Below are positions 7,033 to 14,482 of a DNA stretch of 14,550 nt, piece by piece; positions within the stretch are counted from its first letter, which is position 1; each line of letters opens with the position of its first letter. Both the position numbers and the translations under genes were made by a program. This stretch comes from an uncultured Rhodospirillaceae bacterium (lineage in GTDB: Bacteria > Pseudomonadota > Alphaproteobacteria > MPNO01): the NCBI GenBank assembly GCA_937916005.1, contig CALGIA010000317.1:1-14550 (forward strand). The letters are read 5' to 3'. The notes beneath the pieces were generated by a model, which saw nothing but the letters and a program-made list of their open reading frames with translations, searched no databases and was not told the DNA's origin.

Positions 7033-9134
7033 TATCCAATTTCCCCGGTGAGATCGATCAGCAGATTTCCAAGCCCATCGCCGGTCAAACGCCCGCCGGG
7101 CGGCACCACCACCGTGCTGTCGGCGCTTTCCAGAATCAGGGGACCGGATGCATCGCCGGCAAATTTTCGCCGATCCAGGATGGGCGTCTGCCGCCACCCC
7201 AGATCGCGGCCGAAATAGACCCGACGGTCATCGCTTTCCCTTTGATCGCCCCCAGTATCGGTGACGGTCAAGGATTGAAAATCCAGTTTTCCGGGCCGCA
7301 CGCCACGGGCCAGAAGCCGCAAATTCACCACCTCCACCACATCGTCGGCGACATATTGATACATCGCCTCATAGGCGGCATGGAACTGCTGGCGCAGCCA
7401 GGAATGGCTCGCACCGGACACCGGATCCGGCAACAGCACGGGCAGTTCAGAATTCTGACCGTCGAAACACAGTTCCAGACTGAAGGCGAAACGCATTTGT
7501 TCCGCCGCGAAATTCTCGTCCCGCAAGGCCGCCTCGGCCAGCGCCCGAAGGCTCGCCACGGCGCCGGTCAATTCACCCATGTCGAGATCGTCCAGCCGCC
7601 CCGGCATGGCGGTCACGAAATGGCGTTCCACATCGCCGGTCAGCATGCCGAGTGCGGTAAACACCCCCGGCATCATAGGCAGCATCACGCGAGTGATATC
7701 CAGGCTGCTTGCCAGATCGCAGGCATGCGCCGGCCCACTGCCGCCGAACGCCGCCAGGGTAAAGTCACGGGGATCGATGCCGCGCTCAATACTGACGGCG
7801 CGGAATGCGCGGGCCATGTTGGCGTTGGCCACCTCACGCACGCCGTAGGCAGCATCTTCCACCGACAGCCCAAGGGGTTGCGCCAGATCCCGATCAATCA
7901 CCAGCCGCGCCTTATCCACATCCAGATGCAATTCGCCGCCGGCCAGCCGGTCCGGCAGATAGCCCAGCACGACATTGGCATCGCTGACCGTCGGCCGGTC
8001 GCCACCCTGACCATAGCAGGCCGGTCCCGGATCGGCGCCGGCGGAAACCGGTCCCACATGCAGCAGCCCGCCATCATCGATCCAGGCAATGGACCCGCCG
8101 CCGCTACCGACCTCGGCCACGTCGACCGTCGGCACCCGCATCATATAGCCGCCGGCCTTGATGAAGCGGGCCGGCGCCGACATGCCGTCGCGAAATTCAT
8201 ATTCGCTGGCGCGGGAAATCTCGCCATTCTGCACCAGCGAGGCCGACGCCGTGGTGCCGCCCATATCGAACACCACCAAATTATCCTCGCCGGCTGCCTG
8301 GCCCAGTCGGGCCGCACCGACCACGCCGGCGGACCGGCCCGACGAAATAAAAAACACCGGTTTTTCCTGGGCCGTTCTGGCGGCGGCCAGACCGCCATTG
8401 GAATCGCTGACCAGCAGAGGCGCGGTAACGCCAAGGGCCAGCAAACCTTCGCCGAGACGCCGCAAATAGGATTGCAGGACCGGCTGCACATAGGCATTCA
8501 CCACGGCGGTCGAGGTTCGTTCATACTCCCGCATTTCGGCCAGCACCGAAACCGACGCCGTAATGGCGAGACCGGGCAAGCATTCCCGCAGCACGGCCTC
8601 GGCGCGCCGTTCATGGGCTGGATTGCGAAAACTGTTGATGAAACAGATGGCGATGGACTCAACGCCCGCCGCCGCCAGTTCTCTTCCGACAATTCGCAAT
8701 TCGCCTTCATCCAGGGGCCGCACGATGCCGCCATCGGCGGCGATCCGTTCCGACACGACCCGGCGCAACCGGCGCGGAACCAGGGGCACGGGTTTATCCC
8801 ACTGAAGATCGAACATATCGGGCGTGCGCACCCGGCCGATTTCCAGCACGTCGCGAAAACCCCTGGTGGTGATCAGGCCGGTGCACGCGCCGCTTTTCTG
8901 CAACAGGGTGTTGGAGCCGACCGTCGTGCCATGCAGAACCTCCAACAGATCCCCGGGCCGCAACCCCGCCTTTTGCAACAGGCCGGCTATCCCGTCCAGC
9001 ACGGCAATTTCGGGCTTGGCAGGGGTCGACGCGCGCTTGTCGAACCAGGTTCGTCCCCGGCCATCGCTCAACACCAGATCGGTAAAAGTTCCGCCGATAT
9101 CGACGCCGATACGCGCGCCGTTTTCCAATTCCAT
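7032..9134 (-). CDS. hyuA: Hydantoinase/oxoprolinase family subunit A (HyuA-like ATPase subunit)
   Basis: A 700-residue HyuA-family protein, the ATP-binding partner of HyuB. The ASKHA-type nucleotide site is visible: DIGGTFTD at 12-19 (phosphate 1), GTTVGSNT at about 69-76, VFDMGGTT in the middle (phosphate 2), GSGGGSIAW and GADPGPACYGQGG, and GGSGPAHA (adenosine/phosphate region). In characterised relatives this subunit phosphorylates the lactam or imide oxygen before HyuB completes hydrolysis. I prefer ATG 9134, with GGGA 6 bases upstream. ATG 9146, four codons earlier, has no ribosome site but cannot be excluded. It is the first gene of the leftward operon and diverges from the molybdenum-hydroxylase operon across about 105 bp. 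Related acetone or acetophenone carboxylases usually have extra subunits, none of which is seen here, so lactam or imide hydrolysis is the simpler reading. Confidence 0.93.
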   Translation of the reverse strand: MELENGARIGVDIGGTFTDLVLSDGRGRTWFDKRASTPAKPEIAVLDGIAGLLQKAGLRPGDLLEVLHGTTVGSNTLLQKSGACTGLITTRGFRDVLEIGRVRTPDMFDLQWDKPVPLVPRRLRRVVSERIAADGGIVRPLDEGELRIVGRELAAAGVESIAICFINSFRNPAHERRAEAVLRECLPGLAITASVSVLAEMREYERTSTAVVNAYVQPVLQSYLRRLGEGLLALGVTAPLLVSDSNGGLAAARTAQEKPVFFISSGRSAGVVGAARLGQAAGEDNLVVFDMGGTTASASLVQNGEISRASEYEFRDGMSAPARFIKAGGYMMRVPTVDVAEVGSGGGSIAWIDDGGLLHVGPVSAGADPGPACYGQGGDRPTVSDANVVLGYLPDRLAGGELHLDVDKARLVIDRDLAQPLGLSVEDAAYGVREVANANMARAFRAVSIERGIDPRDFTLAAFGGSGPAHACDLASSLDITRVMLPMMPGVFTALGMLTGDVERHFVTAMPGRLDDLDMGELTGAVASLRALAEAALRDENFAAEQMRFAFSLELCFDGQNSELPVLLPDPVSGASHSWLRQQFHAAYEAMYQYVADDVVEVVNLRLLARGVRPGKLDFQSLTVTDTGGDQRESDDRRVYFGRDLGWRQTPILDRRKFAGDASGPLILESADSTVVVPPGGRLTGDGLGNLLIDLTGEIG

Positions 9135-9158
9135 GCGTGATCCCATAACGCGGCTAAC

Positions 9159-9167
9159 TGATTATCA
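9159..9167 (-). promoter_or_regulatory. Possible -10 region of the hyuA operon and overlapping short palindrome
   Basis: Read leftward, GATAAT (9161-9166) matches the sigma-70 -10 consensus at 5 of 6 positions and lies about 14 bp upstream of the alternative hyuA ATG at 9146. The same bases form TGAT-T-ATCA, a small palindrome. No good -35 box is found at the expected distance, so the promoter would need an activator, or the match is chance. Confidence 0.3.
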
Positions 9168-9186
9168 ACGCCCCGGCGCGGCCGCC

Positions 9187-9215
9187 TTGACAGGCCGGCG
9201 TGCGCGCAGTGTAAA
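9187..9215 (+). promoter_or_regulatory. Sigma-70-like promoter for the molybdenum-hydroxylase operon
   Basis: A perfect -35 box TTGACA (9187-9192) is followed after 17 bases by TGTAAA (9210-9215), a 4-of-6 match to TATAAT. This predicts a start near 9222 and a leader of about 30 bases before the ATG at 9252. It is the clearest promoter in the window. Its -35 lies about 20 bp from the possible hyuA -10, so one regulator bound between them could control both directions. Confidence 0.55.
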
Positions 9216-9251
9216 TAGCCCCGCCGGTCACAACAACAACGGAACTCATGA

Positions 9252-11624
9252 ATGTATTTCGGCCAACCCTTGCGCCGCCGCGAGGACCAGCGTTTTCTGA
9301 CCGGGGCCGGCAATTATGTCGACGATATGACCCTGCCGGGCATGGCTTTCGCGGCCTTCGTCCGCAGCCCGCATGCCCACGCCACCATCGGCAATATCAC
9401 GACCGCGCGCGCCGCCGCCATGAAAGGCGTGCTCAAGGTGCTCACCGCCGCCGATTGGGAAGCGGCGGGGCTGGGCGAACTGGTCTGCGTCCACCCGATG
9501 CCGTTTTCCGACGGTCGGCCCATGAACGAGGCGCTGCGCCCCCTGTTTGCCAAAGACCGTGTGCGCCATGTGGGCGATGTGGTCGCATGCGTCATCGCCG
9601 AAACGCGCGATCAGGCGCAGGACGCAGCCGAGGCCGTCGACGTGGATTACGACCCGCTGCCCACGGTCACCGACGTCTCGCGGTCGCTTGATGAGAGCGC
9701 GCCCGTCCTGCATGAGGAATTCGGCAGCAATCTGGTGTTCGAGATCGAGCGCGGCGACAAGGAAGCGACGGGCGCGGCCTTTGCCGCCGCCCACCATGTC
9801 ACCGAAATGACACTGGTGAGCCAGCGTGTCGCCGGCAGTCCCATGGAACCTCGGTCGTGCCTGTCCAGCTATGAGGCCGCAACCGGCCAATACACCATAT
9901 GGGCAACCAGCCAGACGCCCCATTACATGCGCCGCTGGCTCGCCAAATATCTGCTGTTTGAACCCGAACACCGAATCCGGGTCATTGCCCCCGATGTGGG
10001 CGGCGGGTTCGGACTCAAGGTTCATGTGTGCGAGATGGCGACCATCGTGTGGGCATCGAATCTGGTCCGCCGCCCGGTGAAATGGACCGCCGGCCGGTCC
10101 GAGACCTTCACCACCGACGCCCAGGCGCGCGACCATCACAGCAAGGCGCGAATGGCATTCGACCAATCGGGGAAAATCCTCGCCATCGAGGTTGATACCA
10201 TCGCCGGGCTCGGCGCGTATCTGAGCCAGTTCGCGCCGTCAATACCGGGCAATTCCTATCCCCAGACAGTTACCGGGCTGTACACCACGCCGGCGGCCTG
10301 GCTCCGGGTCCGCGCCGCCTACACCAACACCGTGCCGGTCGATGCCTATCGCGGGTCGGGCCGACCCGAGGCGACCTGGGTCAATGAACGGCTGCTGGAA
10401 AACGGCGCCCGCGAGATGGGCATGGATGTGGTCGAGATCCGGAAAAGAAACCTGATTCCGGCGGCGTCGTTTCCCTATGTGACCCCATTCGGGCGGGCCT
10501 ATGATTCCGGTGATCCGCCGGAGCTGTTCGCCAAGCTGCTGGCGATTGCCGACTATCCGGCGCTGCGGGAAGAACAATTGAGGCTCCGCGCCGAGGGCAA
10601 GCTCATGGGCATCGGGCTGGCGTGTTTTCTGGACAAATCAGGCACGGGTCCAAGCCGCAATCTTGCCTCCCGGGGCGGTCTGCATGGCGGCTACGAAAGC
10701 GCCATCGTGCGCGCCCATTCCGACGGCAAGGTGACCGTGTTCGTCGGCAGCCATAGCCACGGCCAGGGCCACGCCACCACATTCAGCCAGATTGCCGCCG
10801 ACGCGCTGGGCCTGACATATGAGGATATCGAGCTGAGAGAAGGCGATACGGATCAGATTCCGTTCGGCAACGGCACCTGGGGATCGCGGTCGGCCTCGGT
10901 CGGCGGCGCGGCGATTGTCGAAGCGGCGGGGCGCGTGATCGAAAAGGCGACGAAGCTTGCCGCTCATGTTCTGGAATGCGCGGTGGAAGATATCGATTAC
11001 CATGATGGCCGGTTTGCCCTGCAGGGCACCGACCGGGGCGTCGGCTTCACGGAAATCGCCGACATCGCCTATCATGGCTCCAACCTGCCGCTCGACCGGT
11101 CTATCGAACCCGGACTGGAAGCAACCGCGTTCTATGATCCGATCGACACCAATGACCCCCAGGCCATGCATCTGGTCACGGTAATGGTAGACGGCGAAAG
11201 CGGCCTTGTAACGCTGCGGGATTATTTTACCTCGGACGATTGCGGGCGCATCATCAACCCGATGATCATCGAAGGACAGGTGCATGGCGGGCTGGCCCAG
11301 GGCATCGGACAGGCCCTGATGGAGCATGTGATTTATGACGATGACAATAACGGCCAGCTGCTGACCGGAAGCTTTCTGGATTACGCCATGCCGCGCGCGT
11401 CGGACATGCCGGGCAATCTCGGCCTCGTGTTCCAGGAAATTCCCTGCCCGTCCAACGCCCTTGGCGTGAAGGGCGGCAGCGAGACCGGCACCATCGGCCC
11501 CCCGGCGGCCATCGGCAATGCGGTGGTCGATGCCCTGTGGCATATGGGCGTTCGCCATGTGGCGCAGCCGATCACCCCACAACGTGTATGGCGCGCAATT
11601 CAGAAGGCGAAATCCGAAACTTGA
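9252..11624 (+). CDS. Xanthine dehydrogenase/CoxL family molybdopterin-binding large subunit
   Basis: A complete 790-residue molybdenum-hydroxylase catalytic subunit. Such enzymes insert oxygen from water into aldehydes, purines, N-heterocycles or CO using a molybdopterin-cytosine-dinucleotide-type cofactor. The N-terminal FLTGAGNYVDD fold is present, followed by the cofactor motif DVGGGFGLKVH (248-258). The active-site loop AYRGSGR (365-371) lacks the Cys of true CO dehydrogenase (AYRCSFR), so CO oxidation is unlikely. GSHSHGQGHATT comes later, and the catalytic Glu is probably E744 in KGGSETGTIG. The start is ATG 9252 with a weak GGA 8 bases upstream; an overlapping ATG at 9248 is in another frame. 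The FAD (CoxM) and 2Fe-2S (CoxS) subunits that normally adjoin such genes are absent. It leads an operon with the binding-protein-like and crotonase genes. Substrate unknown. Confidence 0.92.
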   Translation: MYFGQPLRRREDQRFLTGAGNYVDDMTLPGMAFAAFVRSPHAHATIGNITTARAAAMKGVLKVLTAADWEAAGLGELVCVHPMPFSDGRPMNEALRPLFAKDRVRHVGDVVACVIAETRDQAQDAAEAVDVDYDPLPTVTDVSRSLDESAPVLHEEFGSNLVFEIERGDKEATGAAFAAAHHVTEMTLVSQRVAGSPMEPRSCLSSYEAATGQYTIWATSQTPHYMRRWLAKYLLFEPEHRIRVIAPDVGGGFGLKVHVCEMATIVWASNLVRRPVKWTAGRSETFTTDAQARDHHSKARMAFDQSGKILAIEVDTIAGLGAYLSQFAPSIPGNSYPQTVTGLYTTPAAWLRVRAAYTNTVPVDAYRGSGRPEATWVNERLLENGAREMGMDVVEIRKRNLIPAASFPYVTPFGRAYDSGDPPELFAKLLAIADYPALREEQLRLRAEGKLMGIGLACFLDKSGTGPSRNLASRGGLHGGYESAIVRAHSDGKVTVFVGSHSHGQGHATTFSQIAADALGLTYEDIELREGDTDQIPFGNGTWGSRSASVGGAAIVEAAGRVIEKATKLAAHVLECAVEDIDYHDGRFALQGTDRGVGFTEIADIAYHGSNLPLDRSIEPGLEATAFYDPIDTNDPQAMHLVTVMVDGESGLVTLRDYFTSDDCGRIINPMIIEGQVHGGLAQGIGQALMEHVIYDDDNNGQLLTGSFLDYAMPRASDMPGNLGLVFQEIPCPSNALGVKGGSETGTIGPPAAIGNAVVDALWHMGVRHVAQPITPQRVWRAIQKAKSET

Positions 11625-11646
11625 ATTTTTTTTAAGGGACATCACG

Positions 11647-12375
11647 ATGACTGAAGACGCTTTCACCGAACTCGCCCCCACCGGGGTCTTGCGCGCCGCC
11701 ATCAATATGGGCAACCCCCTGCTCGTTACGGGGCGCAATTCAGCGGGTGATCCCGAAGGCGTCGCGGCCGACATGGCCCGCGAGATCGCCAATCGTCTGG
11801 GCGTGGACGTCACATATGTCCCGTTCAAATCCCCGGGCGAGTTGGCCGATGCGGCCGGCGACAATGTTTGGGATATCGGCCTGATCGGCGCGGAACCATC
11901 GCGGGCCAGGACCATTGCATTCTCCAATGCCTATGTGGAAATCGACGCCACCTATCTGGTTCCCGCGGGCTCCCCCTTCACATCCGTGGATGATGTGGAC
12001 AGGGACGGCGTCCGCATCGCGGTGTCGGGCAGAAGCGCATATGATCTGTATCTGACCCGCAGTCTCAAACATGCCGAGCTGGTGCGCGTCACCGGCATCG
12101 ACGCGTCGTTCGATATGTTCGTGTCCGACAAGCTGGATGCCCTGGCCGGATTGCGACCGGCCCTGAATGCGGCCGCCCCGAAACTGGCCGGATCACGGGT
12201 GATGGACGGCAAATACACCACCGTACAACAGGCGATCGGCTGCAAGCTGGGCAATGACGCCGCCGCCGCCTACCTGCTTGCATTCGTCGAAGACGCCAAG
12301 GCCAGCGGGCTGGTCGGGGGGCTGGTCGAAAAACACGGCGTGGTTGGCCGGCTGTCCGTGGCGCCGCCCGCCTAA
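11647..12375 (+). CDS. Family 3 solute-binding-protein-like protein lacking a signal peptide
   Basis: A 242-residue protein with the two-lobed fold of amino-acid-type (SBP_bac_3) binding proteins. It has an N-terminal strand GVLRAAINMGNPLL, GVAADMAREIANRLGV, and WDIGLIGAEPSRARTIAFSNAY; R86 there corresponds to the Arg that usually binds the ligand carboxylate. The second lobe contains GVRIAVSGRSAYDLYLTRSL. Mature proteins of this family start at just this point, yet no hydrophobic leader precedes it. ATG 11647 has AAGGGA at 11634-11639, 7 bases upstream. An in-frame extension back to 11518 is antiphase code of the preceding gene. The product is therefore probably cytoplasmic. It lies 22 bp after the molybdenum subunit and 15 bp before the crotonase gene, with no permease or ATPase nearby. 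A cytoplasmic ligand carrier, enzyme or sensor is possible. Confidence 0.8.
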   Translation: MTEDAFTELAPTGVLRAAINMGNPLLVTGRNSAGDPEGVAADMAREIANRLGVDVTYVPFKSPGELADAAGDNVWDIGLIGAEPSRARTIAFSNAYVEIDATYLVPAGSPFTSVDDVDRDGVRIAVSGRSAYDLYLTRSLKHAELVRVTGIDASFDMFVSDKLDALAGLRPALNAAAPKLAGSRVMDGKYTTVQQAIGCKLGNDAAAAYLLAFVEDAKASGLVGGLVEKHGVVGRLSVAPPA

Positions 12376-12390
12376 ATTCAGGAGAGCCCC

Positions 12391-13170
12391 ATGGCGAACA
12401 TTATTCTGGCGAAGAACCCGCCGGTGGCGACGGTCATACTCGACCAACCGGATGATCTCAACCGTCTGACGCCGGCCTCCATGGCGCTGCTTGGCCGCAT
12501 CATCGACGACATCGGTTCGGACGGGACAATTCACGCCGTGGTGGTCACCGGCGCGGGCGACAAGTTTTTCTCCGCCGGGCTTTTGAATCCGGAAATCCGC
12601 GCCGGAATGTCGAAGGAGGACGTGCTGGAATTCGTGTTCCTGGCCAACCGCGTCTTCGATACGCTGGCCGCCCTGCCCCAGATCGTTATCGCGGCCATCA
12701 ACGGCGACATCATGGCCGGCGCGGTCGAGCTCGCCCTGGCCTGTGACATCCGTATCGCGGCGGATGACGCAACACTGACCATGCCGGAAGCAAAATGGGG
12801 CGGGTTCCCCGGCGCCGGCGCGCCCCACCGCCTGGGCATGGCGGTCGGACATGCCCGCGCGCTGGAACTGATCTGCACCGGGCGCGAAATAGACGCCACC
12901 GAGATGGACCGCATCGGGCTGGTTCAGGCGCTGCACCCGAGAGCGGCGGTCAAGGACGCCGCCCAGGCCATGGCGCTGACCATCGGGACCAACGGCCCGC
13001 TGGCGACACGGGGCGCGAAAAGAATTCTGCGCACGCGCCAGGCCCCGGGCTTTGACGAGGCCCGGGCCCTGTCAGACGAACTCCGTGACGCCCTCGAATG
13101 GTCCGAGGATGTGGATGAAGGCCTCGCCGCCCACCGCGAAGGCCGCAAGGCTTTGTTCAAGGGGAAGTAG
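12391..13170 (+). CDS. Enoyl-CoA hydratase/isomerase (crotonase) family protein
   Basis: A 259-residue crotonase-fold protein of normal length. The family acts on acyl-CoA thioesters by hydration, isomerisation, dehalogenation or C-C bond cleavage, stabilising an oxyanion with two backbone NH groups. The first oxyanion segment is FFSAGLLNP (59-67). The second is INGDIMAGAVELALACD (103-119), in which the usual G-G-G is A-G-A. Both glutamates used by classic enoyl-CoA hydratases appear conserved: E113 (GAVE) and E133 (MPEAKWG). The start is ATG 12391 with AGGAG at 12380-12384, 6 bases away. It is third in the rightward operon, 15 bp after the binding-protein-like gene, so a CoA-ester step in the pathway is likely. 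No CoA ligase or transferase is in the window. The exact reaction cannot be assigned. Confidence 0.88.
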   Translation: MANIILAKNPPVATVILDQPDDLNRLTPASMALLGRIIDDIGSDGTIHAVVVTGAGDKFFSAGLLNPEIRAGMSKEDVLEFVFLANRVFDTLAALPQIVIAAINGDIMAGAVELALACDIRIAADDATLTMPEAKWGGFPGAGAPHRLGMAVGHARALELICTGREIDATEMDRIGLVQALHPRAAVKDAAQAMALTIGTNGPLATRGAKRILRTRQAPGFDEARALSDELRDALEWSEDVDEGLAAHREGRKALFKGK

Positions 13171-13195
13171 TTCGGCGCCGGCCCGCGCCCTCGAA
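13171..13195. terminator. GC-rich hairpin between convergent genes, weak terminator candidate
   Basis: The 32-bp gap between the convergent crotonase and monooxygenase stop codons contains GGCGC (13174-13178) and GCGCC (13185-13189) around a 6-base loop. TTC/GAA can extend it through a short bulge. An A6 run follows on the plus strand, so neither direction has the T-run of a canonical intrinsic terminator. It may slow or help end converging transcription, but this is weak. Confidence 0.3.
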
Positions 13196-13202
13196 AAAAT
13201 TC

Positions 13203-14405
13203 CTAGCTTTTAAACTGCTGCGCGCCGGTTTCGTCGAGGCCCTCATAGAGCCAGGCCATGCCTTCGCCCGGTTTGGTCGGATCCTGTGCACCCAGCATCT
13301 GGCTGCGCAGATCGGCCGTGGCGCCCTCGGCGTGATAGATATCGCCGAACAGGCGCGCCGTCAGCTGAACGCGGGACGTACGCAGATAGCGGAGCTGCTG
13401 ATATTCCCGGAAGGCGGTCTCGAAATCATCGCCGTTGGCGGCGACGCGGGTCGCCAGGCAGACCCCGTCCTCGGTCGCCATGCACGCGCCCTGGGCCAGA
13501 TACTGCAGCATCGGATGGGCGGCGTCGCCGAGCAGCGCGACCCGTCCCTTGCTCCAGTCGCGGATCGGATCACGGTCACACAGCACCCACATGCGCCAGC
13601 TTTCGATCTTGCCCATCATGGCGGCCACATCGCCATGCTGGCCCTGGAAACGGGTCGTCAGTTCCTCGGGGTCGCCATAGGTGTCCCAGCCTTCCTCATA
13701 GCGGTCGCTGTGAAACACCGCGACCAGATTGAAGATTTCACCCTTGTGCAGCGGATAATGCACCAGATGGGTCCGCGGCCCGGCCCAGAGCACGACGTTG
13801 TTTCGATCAATGCCGTCGGGCACTTCCGGGGTCGGCAGAACCGCCCGATAGGCGATGTGACCCGACACACGCGGTTTGCCGTCACCGACAAGCTGGCCGC
13901 GAACACACGACCACAGCCCATCCGCACCGATCAGGGCTGCACCTTCATGGGTCACGCCACCCTCGGTCATGACGCGAACCTTGTCGCCGGCATCCTCATA
14001 GGAGGTGACCTTCTGCAGCACCTGCAACTCAACCAGCGGCGAGGCGGCGCAGGCATTGATCAGCACATTGTGCAGATCGGGACGGTAGATCACCCCGTAA
14101 GGATATTTGTAACGGGCGCGAAAGGCATCGGAGCCGACCGGAACGCTGGTGATCCGGTCGCCGGTCAGGGCATCGCGCATGACCAGATTGTCGGGGAAGA
14201 CCGCGACGTCATTGATTGCGTCGGTAACGCCAAGCACCTCGAACATCTTGAACACGTTGGGGCCGATCTGAATTCCGGCCCCGACTTCGGCAAACTCGGA
14301 CGCCTGTTCCAGCAGCTTGACCGCCCGGCCCTTCTGGCTCAGCGCAAGGGCGGCTGCAAAGCCCCCGATACCGCCCCCGGCGATGATGATCTGGTCGTCC
14401 GACAT
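13203..14405 (-). CDS. FAD-dependent monooxygenase, probable 3-hydroxybenzoate 6-monooxygenase
   Basis: A 400-residue single-component group A flavoprotein hydroxylase. It has the GxGxxG motif at 10-15 with E33 for FAD ribose, the DG motif GADG at 160-163, and the GD motif GDAAHPMLQYLAQGACMA starting at 293. The LQYLAQG stretch is typical of salicylate and 3-hydroxybenzoate hydroxylases. H213, Y217 and Q301 coincide in type and number with active-site residues I recall for Rhodococcus 3-hydroxybenzoate 6-hydroxylase. Together with WLYEG near the C-terminus this supports NADH-dependent para-hydroxylation of 3-hydroxybenzoate to gentisate. The start is ATG 14405 with GAGAGGAA at 14411-14418. 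It converges on the crotonase gene. No gentisate dioxygenase is present in the window. A hydroxypyridine or salicylate-type substrate is the main alternative. A large inverted repeat sits 18 bp upstream of its ATG. Confidence 0.82.
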   Translation of the reverse strand: MSDDQIIIAGGGIGGFAAALALSQKGRAVKLLEQASEFAEVGAGIQIGPNVFKMFEVLGVTDAINDVAVFPDNLVMRDALTGDRITSVPVGSDAFRARYKYPYGVIYRPDLHNVLINACAASPLVELQVLQKVTSYEDAGDKVRVMTEGGVTHEGAALIGADGLWSCVRGQLVGDGKPRVSGHIAYRAVLPTPEVPDGIDRNNVVLWAGPRTHLVHYPLHKGEIFNLVAVFHSDRYEEGWDTYGDPEELTTRFQGQHGDVAAMMGKIESWRMWVLCDRDPIRDWSKGRVALLGDAAHPMLQYLAQGACMATEDGVCLATRVAANGDDFETAFREYQQLRYLRTSRVQLTARLFGDIYHAEGATADLRSQMLGAQDPTKPGEGMAWLYEGLDETGAQQFKS

Positions 14406-14423
14406 GTTTCTTCCTCTCTTATG

Positions 14424-14482
14424 TTGCCCACAAAATAATGGCTTAAAGACGCCGTGTCTTTAAGCCATTATTTTATGGGCAA
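14424..14482. promoter_or_regulatory. 27-bp near-perfect inverted repeat just upstream of the monooxygenase
   Basis: The arms 14424-14450 and 14456-14482 are complementary at 26 of 27 positions (the exception is C14431 opposite A14475), around a 5-base loop. ATGTT/AACAT (14421-14425 and 14485-14489) extends the symmetry with a 4-base bulge. The inner part is GGCTTAAAGAC with its complement, flanked by an A-rich tract on one side and ATTATTTT on the other, as in bidirectional intrinsic terminators. The outer TTGCCCA/TGGGCAA pairing is not typical of terminators. Only 18 bp, mostly ribosome site, separate it from the ATG at 14405. It must therefore lie in the monooxygenase leader or promoter, suggesting attenuation or an operator. 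The remaining 68 bp to the window edge hold only a small hairpin (14507-14522) and no gene I can support. Confidence 0.8.

Noticed and set aside
7033..7197. In-frame extension of hyuB upstream of ATG 7032
   Set aside because: It overlaps the hyuA C-terminus in another frame. Family proteins begin near the DPITFAVIKNGL segment, and the TAATG overlap with GGGGAA marks the start.
7242..9140. A 632-codon plus-strand open frame opposite hyuA
   Set aside because: It is antisense to a clear HyuA gene. Its His/Gln/Arg-rich translation is typical of the complement of GC-rich code, and it shows no domain motif. The 429-codon minus-strand frame at 10638-11927 is rejected for the same reason.
11626..11633. 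Run of eight T bases after the molybdenum-subunit stop, as a terminator
   Set aside because: No GC-rich stem precedes it, and the next gene starts 13 bases later with its ribosome site adjacent, so read-through within the operon is expected.
11518..11646. Upstream extension of the binding-protein-like gene that could mimic a signal peptide
   Set aside because: These codons lie mostly inside the molybdenum-subunit gene in another frame, lack a ribosome site, and are not hydrophobic enough for a leader. ATG 11647 has a good ribosome site.
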